Shown here one piece after another: positions 24,979-39,500 of a stretch of 64,000 nucleotides of DNA. Position numbers and translations under genes: made by a program. The stretch is from Chrysoperla carnea. Taxonomy: Eukaryota > Arthropoda > Insecta > Neuroptera > Chrysopidae. Numbering within the stretch: the stretch's first letter is position 1; every line of letters starts with the position of its first letter. Below the pieces are notes generated by a model. It worked only from the letters and a program-made list of their open reading frames with translations. It was not told the origin of the DNA and made no database searches. The stretch is taken from assembly GCF_905475395.1 (NCBI RefSeq), contig NC_058340.1:62040181-62104180 (forward strand), written 5' to 3'.

Positions 24979-26103
24979 TATAATTTTTGTTCAAGTTATT
25001 TTTTAATAGGTGACGCCTCTGACGAGATATTCGAGATGTCTATATGCAAATTATAAACACGCAACTTCGCATTCATAAATTTTTTAACAAGAATCGTTTT
25101 ATTTGGTAAAAAAAAACTGTTTTTTGATTACTTTTAATCATGCATACGATATTATAATTAATTTTAATTTTGGTAGTTGCAAATTTCTTGCCACTTTGAA
25201 AATCAAAACACAAAAATCTAAAGATTCGATATCCATATATTCGACACCCATCACAAAAACTTCTTTCTTTTATTATTACACTTTTTAAGTAGAAACCTTT
25301 CCAATCAAAATGTTAAACAAAAATATAGGCATGGAAATTTTGCTTCATAGTAGGCTTCCGGTCTAATATGACGGTCGCCGTATCATAAAGCCAGCCATAT
25401 AGCATTTCATTGTTATATTAATTTGTAAACATTAATTTATTTATAATATAATGATTATTATAAAATCATTTTTTGTGTGAGATAATATTTTAAGTGTGTT
25501 GAAACTAATTGTCTTATTTTTTTAAAAAGAAGGACAAAATATTTGAAGTTGAACATCATTTAGTCTAGGACATATTGGCGAACAAATTGTTGTTGACCTT
25601 TGAGAGAGGCCCTTAAAGTGTGCAGAAACATATTTTGAATCATATTCAAAAAAATGTGACTATTTTTACAAAGTATAAAATTTTGAATTTTTTCAAAATA
25701 AAAAAAAATTTTATAGTTTAAACGAAAAGGGACCCTTGTGATTTTTTCTTTTTTTTTTAAATATACTCGAATAATTGTTTTTAATTGTGAGTCAGTATGT
25801 CCCTGACTAATTGCAGTAGTACTTCTTTTTTAGCGTAATTGAAGGTTTAAATTTGATTATTCGTTGAATTTTGAAATAATAATTACACTATTTCTTAATA
25901 ATGATTGTTTACAATGATATGTATTTTGGATTAAGATAAATAATTAATTGGCTTCGTCATAACATTAATTAAGTATGGAAATAAACTTTATTTATCTTCT
26001 TGTTGAGTAATTAACGACTTGCTCTTAGTCTCTTATCGTCAAAATAAAAGTTCGTTTAGCGGTTGGGTGATTAAGAAATTATACACCAAATGCTCCGTCC
26101 ATA

Positions 26104-26440
26104 TTTTTTAACCCCCGAACCAAAAAATGTGGTGTTATAAGTTTGACCGCTATTTGTGTCTGTCTCTCTGTCTGTGACATCGCAGCACCTAACCGGAAAA
26201 AACCGATTTTGATTTGTTTTGTTTCATTTGAAAACTAATTTAATGGGGGTGTTCTTAGCTATGTTTCAAGTGCGAGTTTAAGGTTCCGTACCCGGGACAA
26301 CTAAAATATAGGCGATGATCTTCAAAATCGTTTCAGTTGGGAGAAGGCTCTAAGGAAAAAGGTAATTTAATGGAGAGTGTTCTTAGATACGTTTCAAGTG
26401 CAAGTTTTGGGTTCCGTACCCGATAAATTTTTTTGGGGGT
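26104..26440 (+). repeat. Dispersed insect-type repeat with GTCTGTCTCTCTGTCTGTG core
   Basis: A CT-rich GTCTGTCTCT core and ACCGGAAAAAACCGATTTT are followed by two direct copies of GTTCTTAGATACGTTTCAAG...GGTTCCGTACCCG, about 125 bp apart. Such segments are common as retroelement-related repeats in insects; the class is not assigned. Confidence 0.55.
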
Positions 26441-27216
26441 TTTGCAAATTTTGTAAATTTCCATTTTTTGCTCTACAATCAACTAAACTGCTCTTTAACA
26501 GGATTAGAATATCAATAAATGTTGTGTTAATCATTATTTAAAAATTAGGTTTAAAAAAGTTACTTTTCATTCCATGTACCTATCTAATTTAATTACACTT
26601 CGTCGATCTAGTTTTTAATATTACCCACAACGGCTAATTTTCAAGAAAATCGTATAGAAATGTTTGAGAGTATCTAGTTGTTTTCTGAAATTTAATATCT
26701 TAATAATTGTTGACGCCAATTTATTATTTTAGTAAACCAAGCAAATTTTTTTAAATTGAAATAATTATAGTAATTTTAAATCAACACAATGAATCTGGAT
26801 GGACCCTATTTCTAATTTGGAAGAGTATTTTGTATTTTTGAAGCAATAACCGTATTTGGTGTCCATTACATCAACTACCAGGATCGAAAATTCGAAAGTA
26901 ATTAATTACCGTATGAACAAAAATTATTTATTGCAATTTAAAATGACTTAACACAAATTTCGGCACAAAAATTAAAAGTCATTTAAAATTAAAATATAAA
27001 TAATAGAGTTTCTCAGAATAACTCACAAAAAAAAAGCTTTATATATTTAAATATTTCTTTTATACAAAAATTAAACTTTTCTTCTGCTGTTTATTTTCTA
27101 TTTTTATGTTCTATGAGACTGATCTATTTTTATGTTCAAACAGGCCCTTCGACAGAAAAATTAAAATAAAAAATTTCGATGTAGTACCGACAGGAATTTT
27201 TTAAATTTTACTTTTA

Positions 27217-27797
27217 ATAGGGAATATTAATGTATTTTTTTTATATTTTTAATTCATTGTTTACACCGTTATAACAACGTCAAAAATATAAATACTGCTT
27301 AAAATGCTGTATTTAAGTGTAAAAAATATTTAAAGTACATTATAATTTTGAGATATTTAAACGCAGTTTTTGGCGCTTTCTGTTGATAACGTATAAGTAC
27401 GTGATCTGTCAATTGGTGACAGTTCAATGTATAATTTACACTTTAAAAAATGAATTTACAACACAGAATTTACACTCGTTATTATTAAGTTTTCTAATAA
27501 AAAGCCGTAGAATAGCATAATTTAATGAAATACCATATAAAATGTAAGTAATTAATATCATACAGTATGTCAACAAATTTGACAAGCCCGTACTATGATG
27601 TCACGTCCGTATAAAAATTTGAATTTTCGTTTTAGAAATTTTTAAATGCCCTCACTGAATTTGTACTTTTATTAATTAATTTTAAGTAATTAAAAAGTAT
27701 TAATTACTAAAATAATGGTTTAGTTGAAATGTCCAGTTATTAAAGTTACGGAAGAAAAATATTTGAACCAAATTTAAATTTCATGAATATTCCCTAT
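27217..27797. mobile_element. Family B MITE, copy 1 (reverse orientation)
   Basis: The tips are ATAGGGAATATTAATG and CATGAATATTCCCTAT. TA flanks the left side (27215-27216); the right flank is TG, probably mutated. The interior is the reverse complement of copies 2 and 3. Confidence 0.85.
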
Positions 27798-28189
27798 TGT
27801 GTTCTCAATCTCCTTAGGAATTTTCCCGGATAAATTAAAAAATAATATGTATATATTGTTTTAATTTGAAGATAAGTATGGAAAATTCTGATAATGTTTG
27901 TATTTTTAAATAATTTAGAAAATCTCATTAAGTAAAATTTCATAAATAAAGTTAATGATTTTAAAATTATAGAAAATTTTTATTTTATTTTCATATAAAA
28001 TTAAAATTATGTAAAATTGATTAATTATATTGTTGTTACCAATTATGTGGTATATTTAGTAATTTTATGAAATGAAAAATAATAGAAATTGAATTAATTA
28101 CATATCATACATATTATACTAATCGGATATATAGTTTATAACAAAAATGTTTAAATTATGCCTGATCTACACTAACATTTTCATAAATA

Positions 28190-28584
28190 CAGTCAAACCT
28201 GGCTAAGTGAGAACTGGATAAGTGAGAAAACTTTATATAAGTGAGAGTAATAGCCAGGATCCGTCATTTTAAGCTCCCAAAACCTCTATTAGCGAGAAAC
28301 AGAAACCTCTGTAAGAGAGAGTCGTTTTTCCCTCACGAACCTCCGTAAGTGAGACTGCTACTTATCTATACCTCTATAAGCGACAGTCGAGCTTTATTTA
28401 TCTATATTATTTAGGAGAAATATTTACTACATTCGTACTTGCTGTGACTTGTTATTGCTGCGTACCTCTAAAAGAGAGAAACGTTACCCATGTACCTGCA
28501 TTAGCGAGAAACTCGGGTTAGTGAGAAACCTCTATAAGCGAGAATGGGATTGTGCTCCCTTGAACGCTTATCCAGGTTTGACTG
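28190..28584. mobile_element. Pogo/Tigger-like short element built of repeated GAGA units
   Basis: The ends are CAGTCAAACCTGGCTAAG (28190) and its near-inverse ending CAGGTTTGACTG (28584), with TA on both sides (28188-28189, 28585-28586). The interior repeats variants of CCTCTATAAGCGAGA about ten times with irregular spacing. The end sequence and TA target resemble pogo/Tigger members of the Tc1/mariner superfamily. There is no coding capacity. Confidence 0.8.
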
Positions 28585-28586
28585 TA

Positions 28587-30577
28587 TATCATTTTTACTT
28601 CAAATAATTTTAGGAACTCCATGATGATAGTACGGTAAGTACGAATTTTGACTCAGAATTTGCTAGATAATAGAAGCTCGAAAAAAGATTTTAGCATGAA
28701 AAATTGCGAATTTTTACCTTTAATAATGTTGACCAAATTTGAATATTTGGAAACAAAGGTTACACAGGATTTTGGAGAGCTTTTCATAATTGAGAGGCAT
28801 CCAAATCAGAGTTCCGATTAATTTTTCCGATTGGAGACTGGTCTATTAATAAATTATCCAAACAAACAAAAATACCGGAACAAATTGTTGTACTCGACTG
28901 CATTAAGTATATACAAGCCATATAAAAATGTTTGATGTTATTTTACATAATAGAAAAAAAATGATCATTTATAGATAAGCGGTAGATAATCGTGCTTATT
29001 TGAATGAAGCAATAGTGTATATGTATGTGTCACCGGATTAAAGTAAAAATCGTTAGTTTTTAATAAATCTAGCTACATTGTAAAAAATTTGTTAAGATTT
29101 TTTATGACTTACTCTTATATTTAACTTTTGTAATTGTATAATTTGTAGATTGCCTGAAGAAGTTGAAAATAATTAATGAAACGTTGCAAGAATTGAAATA
29201 GCATAGAATACGAGGGTTAAACTTCTAATTACTTTCCTATAACTCCGATTGACTTTAAAATATGTCGGCAAGTAGATAAGATCCCAAGAAACAGAAGTTA
29301 TATGCCAAGTGGTGCTTTTGTCCAGGAGTGGTAACCACCCCTTCCAGAGGTGGAAAAATATATGTTGAAAATAACAATAGAGAGATAAAATTTAAGCAAA
29401 AAGTGTCATTTAAGTATGTTTCAAAAAGTCAATACTTCCCGAGTTTATAACGATTGAAATTCGGAGTATTTAACATCAAATATTTGAAAAATTTGACGTT
29501 TTTTTGAAAAAAGTATATCAAAAACTTTTTAAAGTAACGTAAAAAAGTTGCGAATGAAAAAAGTTTCAAATCATTTGCACGAAAATTAAGGGAGTTATAA
29601 TGAAAAGAAAGTGGAACTTCTTTTTTTATGTCTTATTCAGCACAAAAACTGATGAATTTACCACGGGAATTAGAGTTAATCCTTTCCGCTTCCAATTTGA
29701 ATTTAAATGCAAAAAACTTTTTTGCATTTTAAATTACTGGAAAAATAATATAGCTACAAAAAAAAAAAATCTTGAAGCCAAAATATTCTGCAGTAAAAGT
29801 GCAAAATTTTTGAATTATTTAACAATTAAGACATTTTTTTTTTGGTTTTTTTCTGCTCGCTGCATTAAAAAAAGATTAAAAAAAGGATACGATATACTTT
29901 TTTCAAAAAACGTCAAATTTTTCAGTTATTTGACCTAAAATACTCAATCACAAATAACTCGGAAAATAGTCAGTTTGTTGTTCTTATATAGAATAACGTC
30001 TTATTCATGGCAAACAGCATTATACATTTCGTCTTATGCGCTAAATAACGATTTGACTGGTAAATATTATTATTTTATAAACTTACGAGAATAAAATCGT
30101 AATATTGAAGGCCTCAAAATTTATCGTCAGTTTATAACCTTACTAGATTTATTATAAACTAACGATTCGCACATTAATTCGGTTACATATATGTATTGTA
30201 TGGTCACTGAATATTTTTGTACAAGTGTTTGTTAGTTTACCTGTCCGATGCTATGTAAAATAATACACCTTTTTTATAAGATATTAATTTAATAACAATT
30301 TTACTATTAATAAGCTATTTAAATTTAATGTAAAATAAAGTTATTCATTTATTGTTGTATAAGCAGTGCGCAACAAAACATTTATTGTTGAATGTTCGCT
30401 TTGCTTAATATACGCATAGTGATATTATTAATTAGCATATCGTGTAACAATAATTAAACATAATTTATTTAATGTGATTTTTTTTAAAATTTAATTTTAT
30501 TAAAATTTTTTTTTATTGAAAATTTGTTTTTATTTTTTTTTTTTAATTTGATAAGTTTGTAAAATAATTTTATAACA
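28587..30577 (+). other. Upstream flank of the reductase gene
   Basis: The segment 29150-29195 reads GCCTGAAGAAG...GAAACGTTGCAAG, a motif pair often seen in the 3' part of Penelope/DIRS-like elements (weak recognition). GGTAACCACCCCTTCC at 29330 is another common dispersed insect motif. The promoter is not obvious; TATAAG at about 30357 is a weak candidate. Confidence 0.4.
29455..29985. mobile_element. Imperfect inverted-repeat element
   Basis: The left part carries TTGAAAAATTTGACGTTTTT and AAAAAGTATATC; the right part carries GATATACTTTTTTC and AAAAACGTCAAATTTTTCA. CCGAGTT occurs at both outer ends in opposite directions. The long plus-strand frame at 29600-29938 lies inside and looks non-coding. 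Confidence 0.6.
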
Positions 30578-33500
30578 ATGGTTTTAAATAATCAAAAATT
30601 GTTAAATAATTGTAATAATGGTGATATAATAAAATTAAAAAATAATAAAGAAATTTTATTAAATAGTCATAATAAAAGTGGAAATTATTCTCAGTCAACT
30701 TTTGAATCATTAAAGAATCCGAAATGTTATGAAAATCTTGATGAAGGTAAATAAGAAAATTTTATTCTTGTTTTTTATAGATTTAATAAATATTTTTCAC
30801 CTAAAAGGATGTCCTATAGACACTTTTGATCCTATTTGACACGCGTGAAATCGGGCTTCGATTGAAATTTTTTTAAGAATCTTCTTAAATATTTTTTATT
30901 GGGAAAAAATTTTTCTAAAGAAAAGCAGTTTTCCAGATAAGAATGGTCAATTCAATCGATTTGAAATTTGGATATGTTACAGGTACTCTATTCTATCTAC
31001 CTTGGGTACTTTTATTTTTCAAAAATCCTGTTAATTTTTCCAGTTTTATTGCTCACACCCAAGTACTATTTCTTATTCCACTGTACCTGAAAATTGGGAA
31101 AATTAACACGATTTTCGAAAAACTAAAAAAAGTGACCTGGCAGGTAGAATATGAGTACTTATAACATATCCAAATTTCAAATCGATAGAGTAAAGGGTAT
31201 AATCGTAGTGCTTGAAATACGATTGCAACCTTAACCATTTTTTTTTTTTTGGAAAACCTCTTTTCTTTATAAATTTTGTTTCCACCAATCAAAGAATGAT
31301 TTCACGCCAATCCAAAATGTTTATAGAACAGCCTTGAGAATTGCTTAAAACTTATAAAATTAAAGTTGTAAATAGGGTAGCACGCAATGATCGCATTTTT
31401 AATTACAATAATACACGCAAAAAAAGTCAGTAGAAGTTTTTCAATTCGATATATCATTATCGATTGCTAAATATTGTCGTTTTTAATTTTAAAATTATCT
31501 TGATAATTATTATTAAAATTGGAATTGTTTATAATAAGCAAAGTTATAGAAAATAAAATTTACTACAATTTATCATCTAATCAATTTTTATGTTCAGTTT
31601 TTTAACCTAATACAAAGACTTAGGTTTGGGTTACATTGCAATTGAAATTTCCTTTTTAAAAATGTCATCATTGAATTTCTGCGGGTATTTGTGTAAAATT
31701 TGAGAAAAAAATAATCAGTTTTCTTACTCAGGCCAGTTTTTTTGTCCAGTTTTGGTATTCAGGCCAGTTTTTATTTCCTGTTCGACTTACATTCAGGTAC
31801 AAAAAGAACATACTCCATCAAAAGTTATGTGAAACATTTTCTAAAAAATTTGTTTCTGGTTTTTTGGAATCTACATGATTTGAAACGAATTTTAAAGCAA
31901 AAAAAAAGATGTTTTTCCGAAAATTGACCCTTTTTACTACTTTAATATTATATAATATATTTGGAATCAAATAAATAGGCTCACTGTTGGAACCAACCCA
32001 CAAATTTCCGTCCCTCTATCTTTTCTAATTTTGGAGAAAATGAAAACTACTTTTGCCCTAATTTTCCCATTCGTGGCAAAACAATGATATTTACGAAATA
32101 ATGTTTTAAACTTTTTTTGTACATTTTTTTTATAAGCAGCATTTTTAGAAATTAAACTATTTTCTATCTCTTAGGGTTTAAGTACATGGCCTGATTGGCC
32201 TATGTTGTTTGCAAACTCATGCAGTAATTCTTTACGGGTTGAATACACTAAAAAACTTTCAGAAAAATTATGTTTGTAGTATCGATATTTCTAAGCTTTA
32301 AAAACTTGGGACTAAACTTAGTATATTCTGATATATTTCTCATAGATAGGACGACAATATATGAAAACTCTTTTTAGCATCGGTATACGTTAAAATAAAT
32401 AAATATTTGGCATAGTACGAAGCGAAATAATTTCCTACCCCACGAAACTATGAATATTTACACATGACGACTGTACTATAAACATAAATTTGAATTGTAA
32501 ATTTTTTAATTATTATAAAAATATAAATTAATTAATTGTAATTATTTCTGATATATAAATAGTTTCAAATTGGTAAATTATTTTTAAATTCGCACCTTGG
32601 AAAGAATTTAGAATCAAAAATTTCTCAGCTTTTTACGAACTAAACATTTAGCACTGTTGTATTACATAATTATTTTTATTTTATTCAAATTGATTTAAGA
32701 TCAAAAAACTTGATTGACCTTCATTACACGGATTATCCAAATATTAAAAATTTGGAAAATTTGAAAATTAATCAATATGGATTGATTTCAACTGCGTCAT
32801 TCAACATAAATAATTATCTAAATCAATGCCATGAAATAAATAAAATTATACGTTGCCAATCAAATCAGATTAACTAGACAGCGTATACTTATTGCTTAAA
32901 TTCGTTAGGAAATTTACATTTTAGGCACAATATTTTTCGATTTTAAGTTTAAAAATTTTTTAAATATATTTTAAGGTAGTACGAGCGCCAAGGCAAGTTT
33001 GACAAGTTTGAACTTGAATTTATTTGTACCTAATTATTTTCAATTTTAATGATGAATTTTGTTATAACTTCATGAATTTAGACGAAAAATAAGAATTAAA
33101 ATTTTTTCGATAACAGTCTTGGTTTTCGAAATATCGAAAACTAAATAACTAAACAAAATTTTCAATTTTCGATACTTTGAAAATTACTCCTCATATCGAA
33201 AAATTTTATTTTTATCAAAATTGAAAATAAATATTTTTTTAAATTTGTGTTCCTACGACTGTGCTCATACATCCTTAATAAGTCGGGCACATGGGTTTTT
33301 TTTGTTTTGAATAATTTGTTAAGGTTTTAACTTTAATTTAAATAGTTTTTTGTTTAGATTCCACGACTAACGAAGTTTAGATAATGCCTCCTTTTTTTTA
33401 GATTTACCTATGAAATCATAGGTATTGCCTAATACCTATGATTGCTATATTGACTGCTTGAGATCATTATAGTGATTTTCTGAATTTTCATGATAGAATT

Positions 33501-36500
33501 TCTGACGTTTTGACATTAATTAAGTACTTCAAATTTATTACTGTACTATTATTATATCATCTACCAAAAAAATAATTTGCATTTTATGTTAGTGATCTAA
33601 CATCCTTTTTAAAAAAAAATAGATAATAATAAGCTTTTATTTAATAAATTTATTGAAGAACCAATGGATCATAAGTACCAGTGCGGAACTGAATAAATTA
33701 TTGGTTATCATACTTTATGTGAAGGTTAAATTTTTTTTTTTTTTACTTACATCATAATAGGCATATGATTGAAATTTAGATTGAATATTTTATAGGAAAA
33801 ACTCAAGAAAAAAATAGAAAAATTTATTATAAAAATAACAAACAACGCATAGATAAATTACATACATTACTCAAATTTTACCCATAGTAAAATTAGCGCA
33901 ATATACCTACGATTAAAAAATTAATATATCACAATAAAAATTTGTTTTGTTTTGGTTTTTTAAAGTTTTTAATTTATTATGGTAAATAATGGAATAATAA
34001 ACTATTGTAATAGAGGTCAACTTTAAAAATAGGGTATTATCTATCGTTAGTCAAAAATAAATCACGAAATTTGAAAAAAAAATTAAAATTTATGTAAAAA
34101 TATACTTAAATATTCTGATTTCGAGTCATAAAAGCACTTTTTTCTTTTAAAATATTAAAATTAAAAATCGTAATTTTTAAACTGTATATCAATTGACCTA
34201 AAACGCGGGTAAGCCCTGCTGTGATGTCATAGCGGTATGAGTCATAGATCATCAATTAGTTCAGTGTAGACAGCTGGGTATAATATATACACAGATAATA
34301 AGTATTTATATTTATTATAATCAGATGTCTATGAATATATCTGTCCAACTTATTTGTGTTATTTCGTGTAGTGATATCCATATTACGTCATCAAATTGGA
34401 TGCCCGCGTTTTTGACAGTTTAAAAAAGGATTAAAATTTAATTTAAGTTTTTGGCAAGAAAACGTGTATATTTTTCCGAATTAAATTTTCGGTAGCTTTT
34501 GATTAGCAAAATCAACATTTTGAAGTACTTTTTCAAAAATAGTGGAATACCCTTGGATCTTTTTAAAAGGTTTTCGAAAAAAAAAAGAAGATAATATGAT
34601 TCATATCCTTAGTCACGTGAATACGATATTAAACTCTTTTGTAAATCGTTTGTAGTATTTATTAAAAACATCGTATGATCTATATTGGATTTATAAAGAA
34701 TGCAACAAGTAATTTTTTATTGTACCTATTTAATTTAAATAATTATTATAAACAAAAAAAAATTATGCTGACAATTATATAAAAATATTATGACATTACC
34801 ACGTGAGTTATTTATTGTAAGCTATAGTATTGTACTAACATGAAACTAATTAAAAGTATTTAAATAGGTAACTAAGTTTTAAACATTTTCAGTGTGGCTA
34901 AACACCCGGTGCCAGCATGTCTGTCTATCTTTCATAAAGAAATATTTTTATAACTAAAACCTACGTTTAATTTTTTTGTTACAAAAATTAGAATTTAGTA
35001 ATTTGCTAAAAAACTTTTTTTAAGACAAGTGAAAACAAACAATTGACTGAGTTAATTGTTGAAATATCATGCCGTGTCAGACCGTGTTGATTACTATTGA
35101 TCACATTACACATACATACATGTCACACATACATAACTGATATCCCCATATAATACATAATATACAATTTACGCCTAATTTGCGCCCTCAAACAAAAGTT
35201 GTTTATTTTTTTATAAGGAATATTTTTTACATTTAAACTTTAATTCTATCTCTAACGGTTTACAAGATGGGTCCTATGGACCCAACACCCAATTGAAATA
35301 TGTTGCTCATTTACAATCTCGACCTCACTTTTTACGTCCTGAGTACGTTGTAAAAATTTCAGCTTGATATATTTTTTCGTTTTTGAGTTATCGTGTTGAC
35401 AAATGAACAGACGGACAGACTACCGGAAATGGATTAATTAGTTGATTTTATAAACATCTATACCAAAATTTATTTCATAGTATCAATATTTTTAAGCGTT
35501 ACAAACTTGGGACTAAACTTAGTATACCTTGCATATTACATACATGCATGGTATAAAATATACCCCGCCATATTTTCGATTGGAAAGGTCGATCTTTCAT
35601 AATATATAAATATATATTAACTGCGTGTGAATATAGTTTGCCTTGGCCCATCAAAAATTCAACTCGAGCTATAAGAACAAATTAATCTTTGTTATTTTCA
35701 ATTAAACTCATAAAAAATTTACATAAATATTGAAGGAATATTCAAGAACAATATAGTCAAAATTATAATTTTAAATTTTATTAAAAAAAATAAAAAATCA
35801 TAATTAATTGTCATAGTTATAAATTTTAAATTAGTTAATATGAGAATTTAATGCAATATATACAGGGTGTCACAGGATTTATGAACGCCCATGTTGAAAC
35901 TATAATAAAAATTAAATTCTAAGGTGAAAAGTTATCTCCCATTTTTTGATCTGATGCACGAAGATAATTAGCTATTAATTAAAATAGGTAGCCAATCAGA
36001 AGCGCGCTACAGTGGCAGACAGTGTTAAAAACGTACGTAAAAAAGTACAAGTGTGTGAATTTGTAGAAGGTGTGGATGTAGGTATGTGCATCGGATCAAA
36101 AACTAAAAGAGAATTTTTCGTCTTTAACATATATTCTGATGGAACAAGGGCGTCCTTTACTCCTGGGACACCCAATATATTTTCTTTGTAACTATTAAAT
36201 ATAATTGGTAAAATATTATCATTTACTTTAGAAAATTAATAATTTACATACAATCAAAACGGGAAACATATTGAAAATTATACTTTGTATAATTGTTTTT
36301 TTATATCAAACCTATATTTTTATATCACTTGACCTATAATAAATAAAATTGACATAACAGTTAAAAAGGAAATATAATTTTCCCGTAGAGAGAGAAAAAA
36401 AAACAATCAAAAATATAATAGTTCAAGAATTTTTTTTTAATTAAAGAAATAATTAATTAGTTTTAAAGGTTCGTGGTATTTTTTTAAAATTTATATTAAC

Positions 36501-39500
36501 TGCTCTTTTAATCCAGGTATCATTTTGACGACTGTGTCACACGTGTTTCTATACATAATATACATCCGCGGAACCCTGACTGTTTGTTCGCTAACTCCTT
36601 CTAAACAATACAATGGATCTTGAAACGATTGAAATGTAGCATTCTATAAGCGAATGAAAATGACGGTTTTACTTTTTATTAAATTTAAATTTTGGTGCGG
36701 GACTTTAATTTTTTTGAAAATAAAATACAGCTCATGTTACGTACTGATAAGATAGCATTCTATAGGTGAACTTTAGGGAATGAATTTCAAAAAATCCTTT
36801 CTTAAATGACACCTACAGTATAAAATCAATATCCTCTCGAAATTTCAAACTTGTATCATTAGTGATTTAAGCTGGACGTTGATATAATCAGTCGGGACAT
36901 TGTCTTTTCCCCTTCAAATTATTCTCCCACTCCTTTCAGATTTTAAATAATATATAAAAAGAAAAAAATTTTTTTTAAATCATCAAAATCGGATCTGCTA
37001 TTGAGGACTTTCGAGTAAAAGCATTCATTGATGCGACTATTACTGAAGATTAATAATTAATTTGTTTAGGGCAATAATTGTTTTAAGTTAGTATTCAAAC
37101 TTCTTAAAAAATACAAATTTGGTTTTGGGAGGGGGAGCCAATACCCTTCCTCCTTGATCCTCACTTATTATGAAGAATAAATTTTCAATTTTGGCTAGGG
37201 CTCTATCTTTTATCTGTAATGAGCAAAGCTCTACTTTTAAAAGACCTCGGAAGTTTTAGTATACCTCATAGTAATGACTTAGTACAGAAAAGTTGTACGC
37301 ACGCCATTTTACTATTTAATGTCCGAAAAAAATGATCGTAATAATAATACATTATTATTATGTTATCATCATAATAATAATCATTTTCATTATGTACATA
37401 ATTTTAATTCAATCATTTTTATTATGTACATAATTTTAATTCAATCATTTTTATTATGTACATAATTTTAATTCATATTAAATAGTAAAACGGCGTGCCA
37501 TATATTTCCATTATGTACATAATTTTAATTCAATCATTTTTATTATGTACATAATTTTAATTCTCTATTTCCATTATGTACATAATTTTAATTGAATCAT
37601 TTTTATTATGTACATAATTTTAATTCTCTATTTCCATTATGTACATAATTTTAATTCAATCATTTTTTTTTAATCTAATTCAAATAAAATTAACTGATTT
37701 ATTATTATGTATCATCATAATAATAATACATTTTTATTATGATGATAACATAATAAAAATGTATTATTATTATGTATCATCATAATAATAATACATTATT
37801 ATTATGATGATACATAATAATAATACATTTTTATTATGTTATCATCATAATTTTAATTCTCATCTCTCTTTTCTCATCTTATCTTATATCAATCTCTCTT
37901 TTACTAAGATTTATTTTACAAAATATAAAATATAAAATATAAAATTTCTGATTGAAAAAAAATAATTAATTAATTTTTTTCTCGATAAAAATTAGCCTAT
38001 TAAATAGTAAAATGGCGTGCCATAACTTTTCAGTACAATTTATGCTTGTAACATTTTTAATTTTAAATTCTATTTTTCTGAGTTGCAGCTCAATCTCAAG
38101 TTAAATTGAACACCTTATACATTTGATTCACAAATTCTAAGGTCTATTGGAAGGTTTTTAATTAATTTTATTTTCATTAATAACTTTTTCAATTGAAAAT
38201 AAATTGTATTATCTAATATTTTAATCAATAGGTATTGAAATTTTTTTTTTTTTTTTTATAAATAATATTGATTTAAAATGCAAACGCTATTTATAGTTGG
38301 AGGTTTCCACAGTGTATCATAATAAAAAAAAAAATGACTTAGGTAAATCTAAGAAATTTTCGTGCACAAATAACTTGAAATATAATTATCCAAATGTGAT
38401 GAAGTTTGGTATATATTTTCATTACCGAAACGGAGAACCATAAAAAGTTTCTATATATTACCATAAAATAAAAATAAAAAGTTATAATTATTTAGACTTT
38501 ACGATAAAAAAATTACTGTTTAAGGATGTACGAGCGCCAGGGCAATTTTAGATAAAAGAATTGACTTTTTTTTTATATGAAGTTGGGCCAAGTCTAAATC
38601 ATTTCTGAAAATTTAAGTGGAGATTGCCCGGCTTCAAAATTAGGCATATTTAATATTTGTTTTATGTTAAAACGGTAGATGGATGATATGTTTCCATAGA
38701 TTTCTCCAAAACTAGTCTGTGGAAATTAAAAAAAAAAAACTATTTAAATTAAAGATAAAACTTGAATAAATTTTTGAAAGCAAAAAAACCCGTTGAGCCT
38801 TACAAATTAAGGATGTATAAGCACAATCGTGGAGATGCAAATTTTAGAAAAAATATTTATTTACAATTTAAATGGTGAATTATGTTATAACTTGACAATA
38901 TAAGACGAAAAGTAAGATTACAATTTTTCGATATCTGAAGTAATTTTCAAAATATCGAAAATTGAAAATTTTGTTTAATTATTTAGCTTTCGATATTTCG
39001 AAAACCAAGTCAAATATCGAAAAATTGTATTCTTATTTTTCGTCTTCATTCATGAAGTTATAACAAAATTCATCATCAAAGTTGAAAATAAGGTACAAAA
39101 ATTTCAACCACTAGTCTAAAATTGCTTTGAGCTACCTTAATAATGTTGTTTTCTTTACATAAGCTCAAAATATTTGTAATCAAATAATAATAAAAACATA
39201 AATAATAATTTTCATCGTCGATTTACACTTAAAACTATAGTATCTACCTAGCCATAAATTTACCTTACTTTTTTAAATACCTTACTTTTTTAAATACATC
39301 GAAATATTAAAAATGTATTAGTAGATCATTTCTACTATCAATGAGTGTGAGAGAGTACATATACATTAAGCAAAATGTATAAGAAAGATGCTATTAGATA
39401 TCTGCTTGTATGCTTGTATTATGTGCAGTACAATAGTAGCAATACAAGCATACAAGCAGACATATAATAGTATCTTTCTTATAGGCATTGCTTTATGTAC

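Larger units (their letters stand above)
20529..28187. other. Gene-free interval with foldback elements
   Basis: Outside the listed elements, the stretches 20529-21239, 21386-21806, 22381-22752, 23708-24249, 24727-26103 and 26441-27216 are AT-rich and hold no supported gene. Open frames at 22957-23247 and 25103-25288 look like chance frames. Confidence 0.65.

Noticed and set aside
29600-29938. 112-residue plus-strand frame
   Set aside because: Low-complexity Lys/Phe-rich translation of AT-rich DNA inside an inverted-repeat element.
31053-31292. Minus-strand frame similar to the plus-strand frame at 30943-31164
   Set aside because: The similarity is caused by the inverted-repeat element; no domain or splice support.
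37380-37670. Regular ~32-bp repeats suggesting a CRISPR array
   Set aside because: Units are contiguous without unique spacers, the context is a eukaryotic intron, and there are no cas genes.
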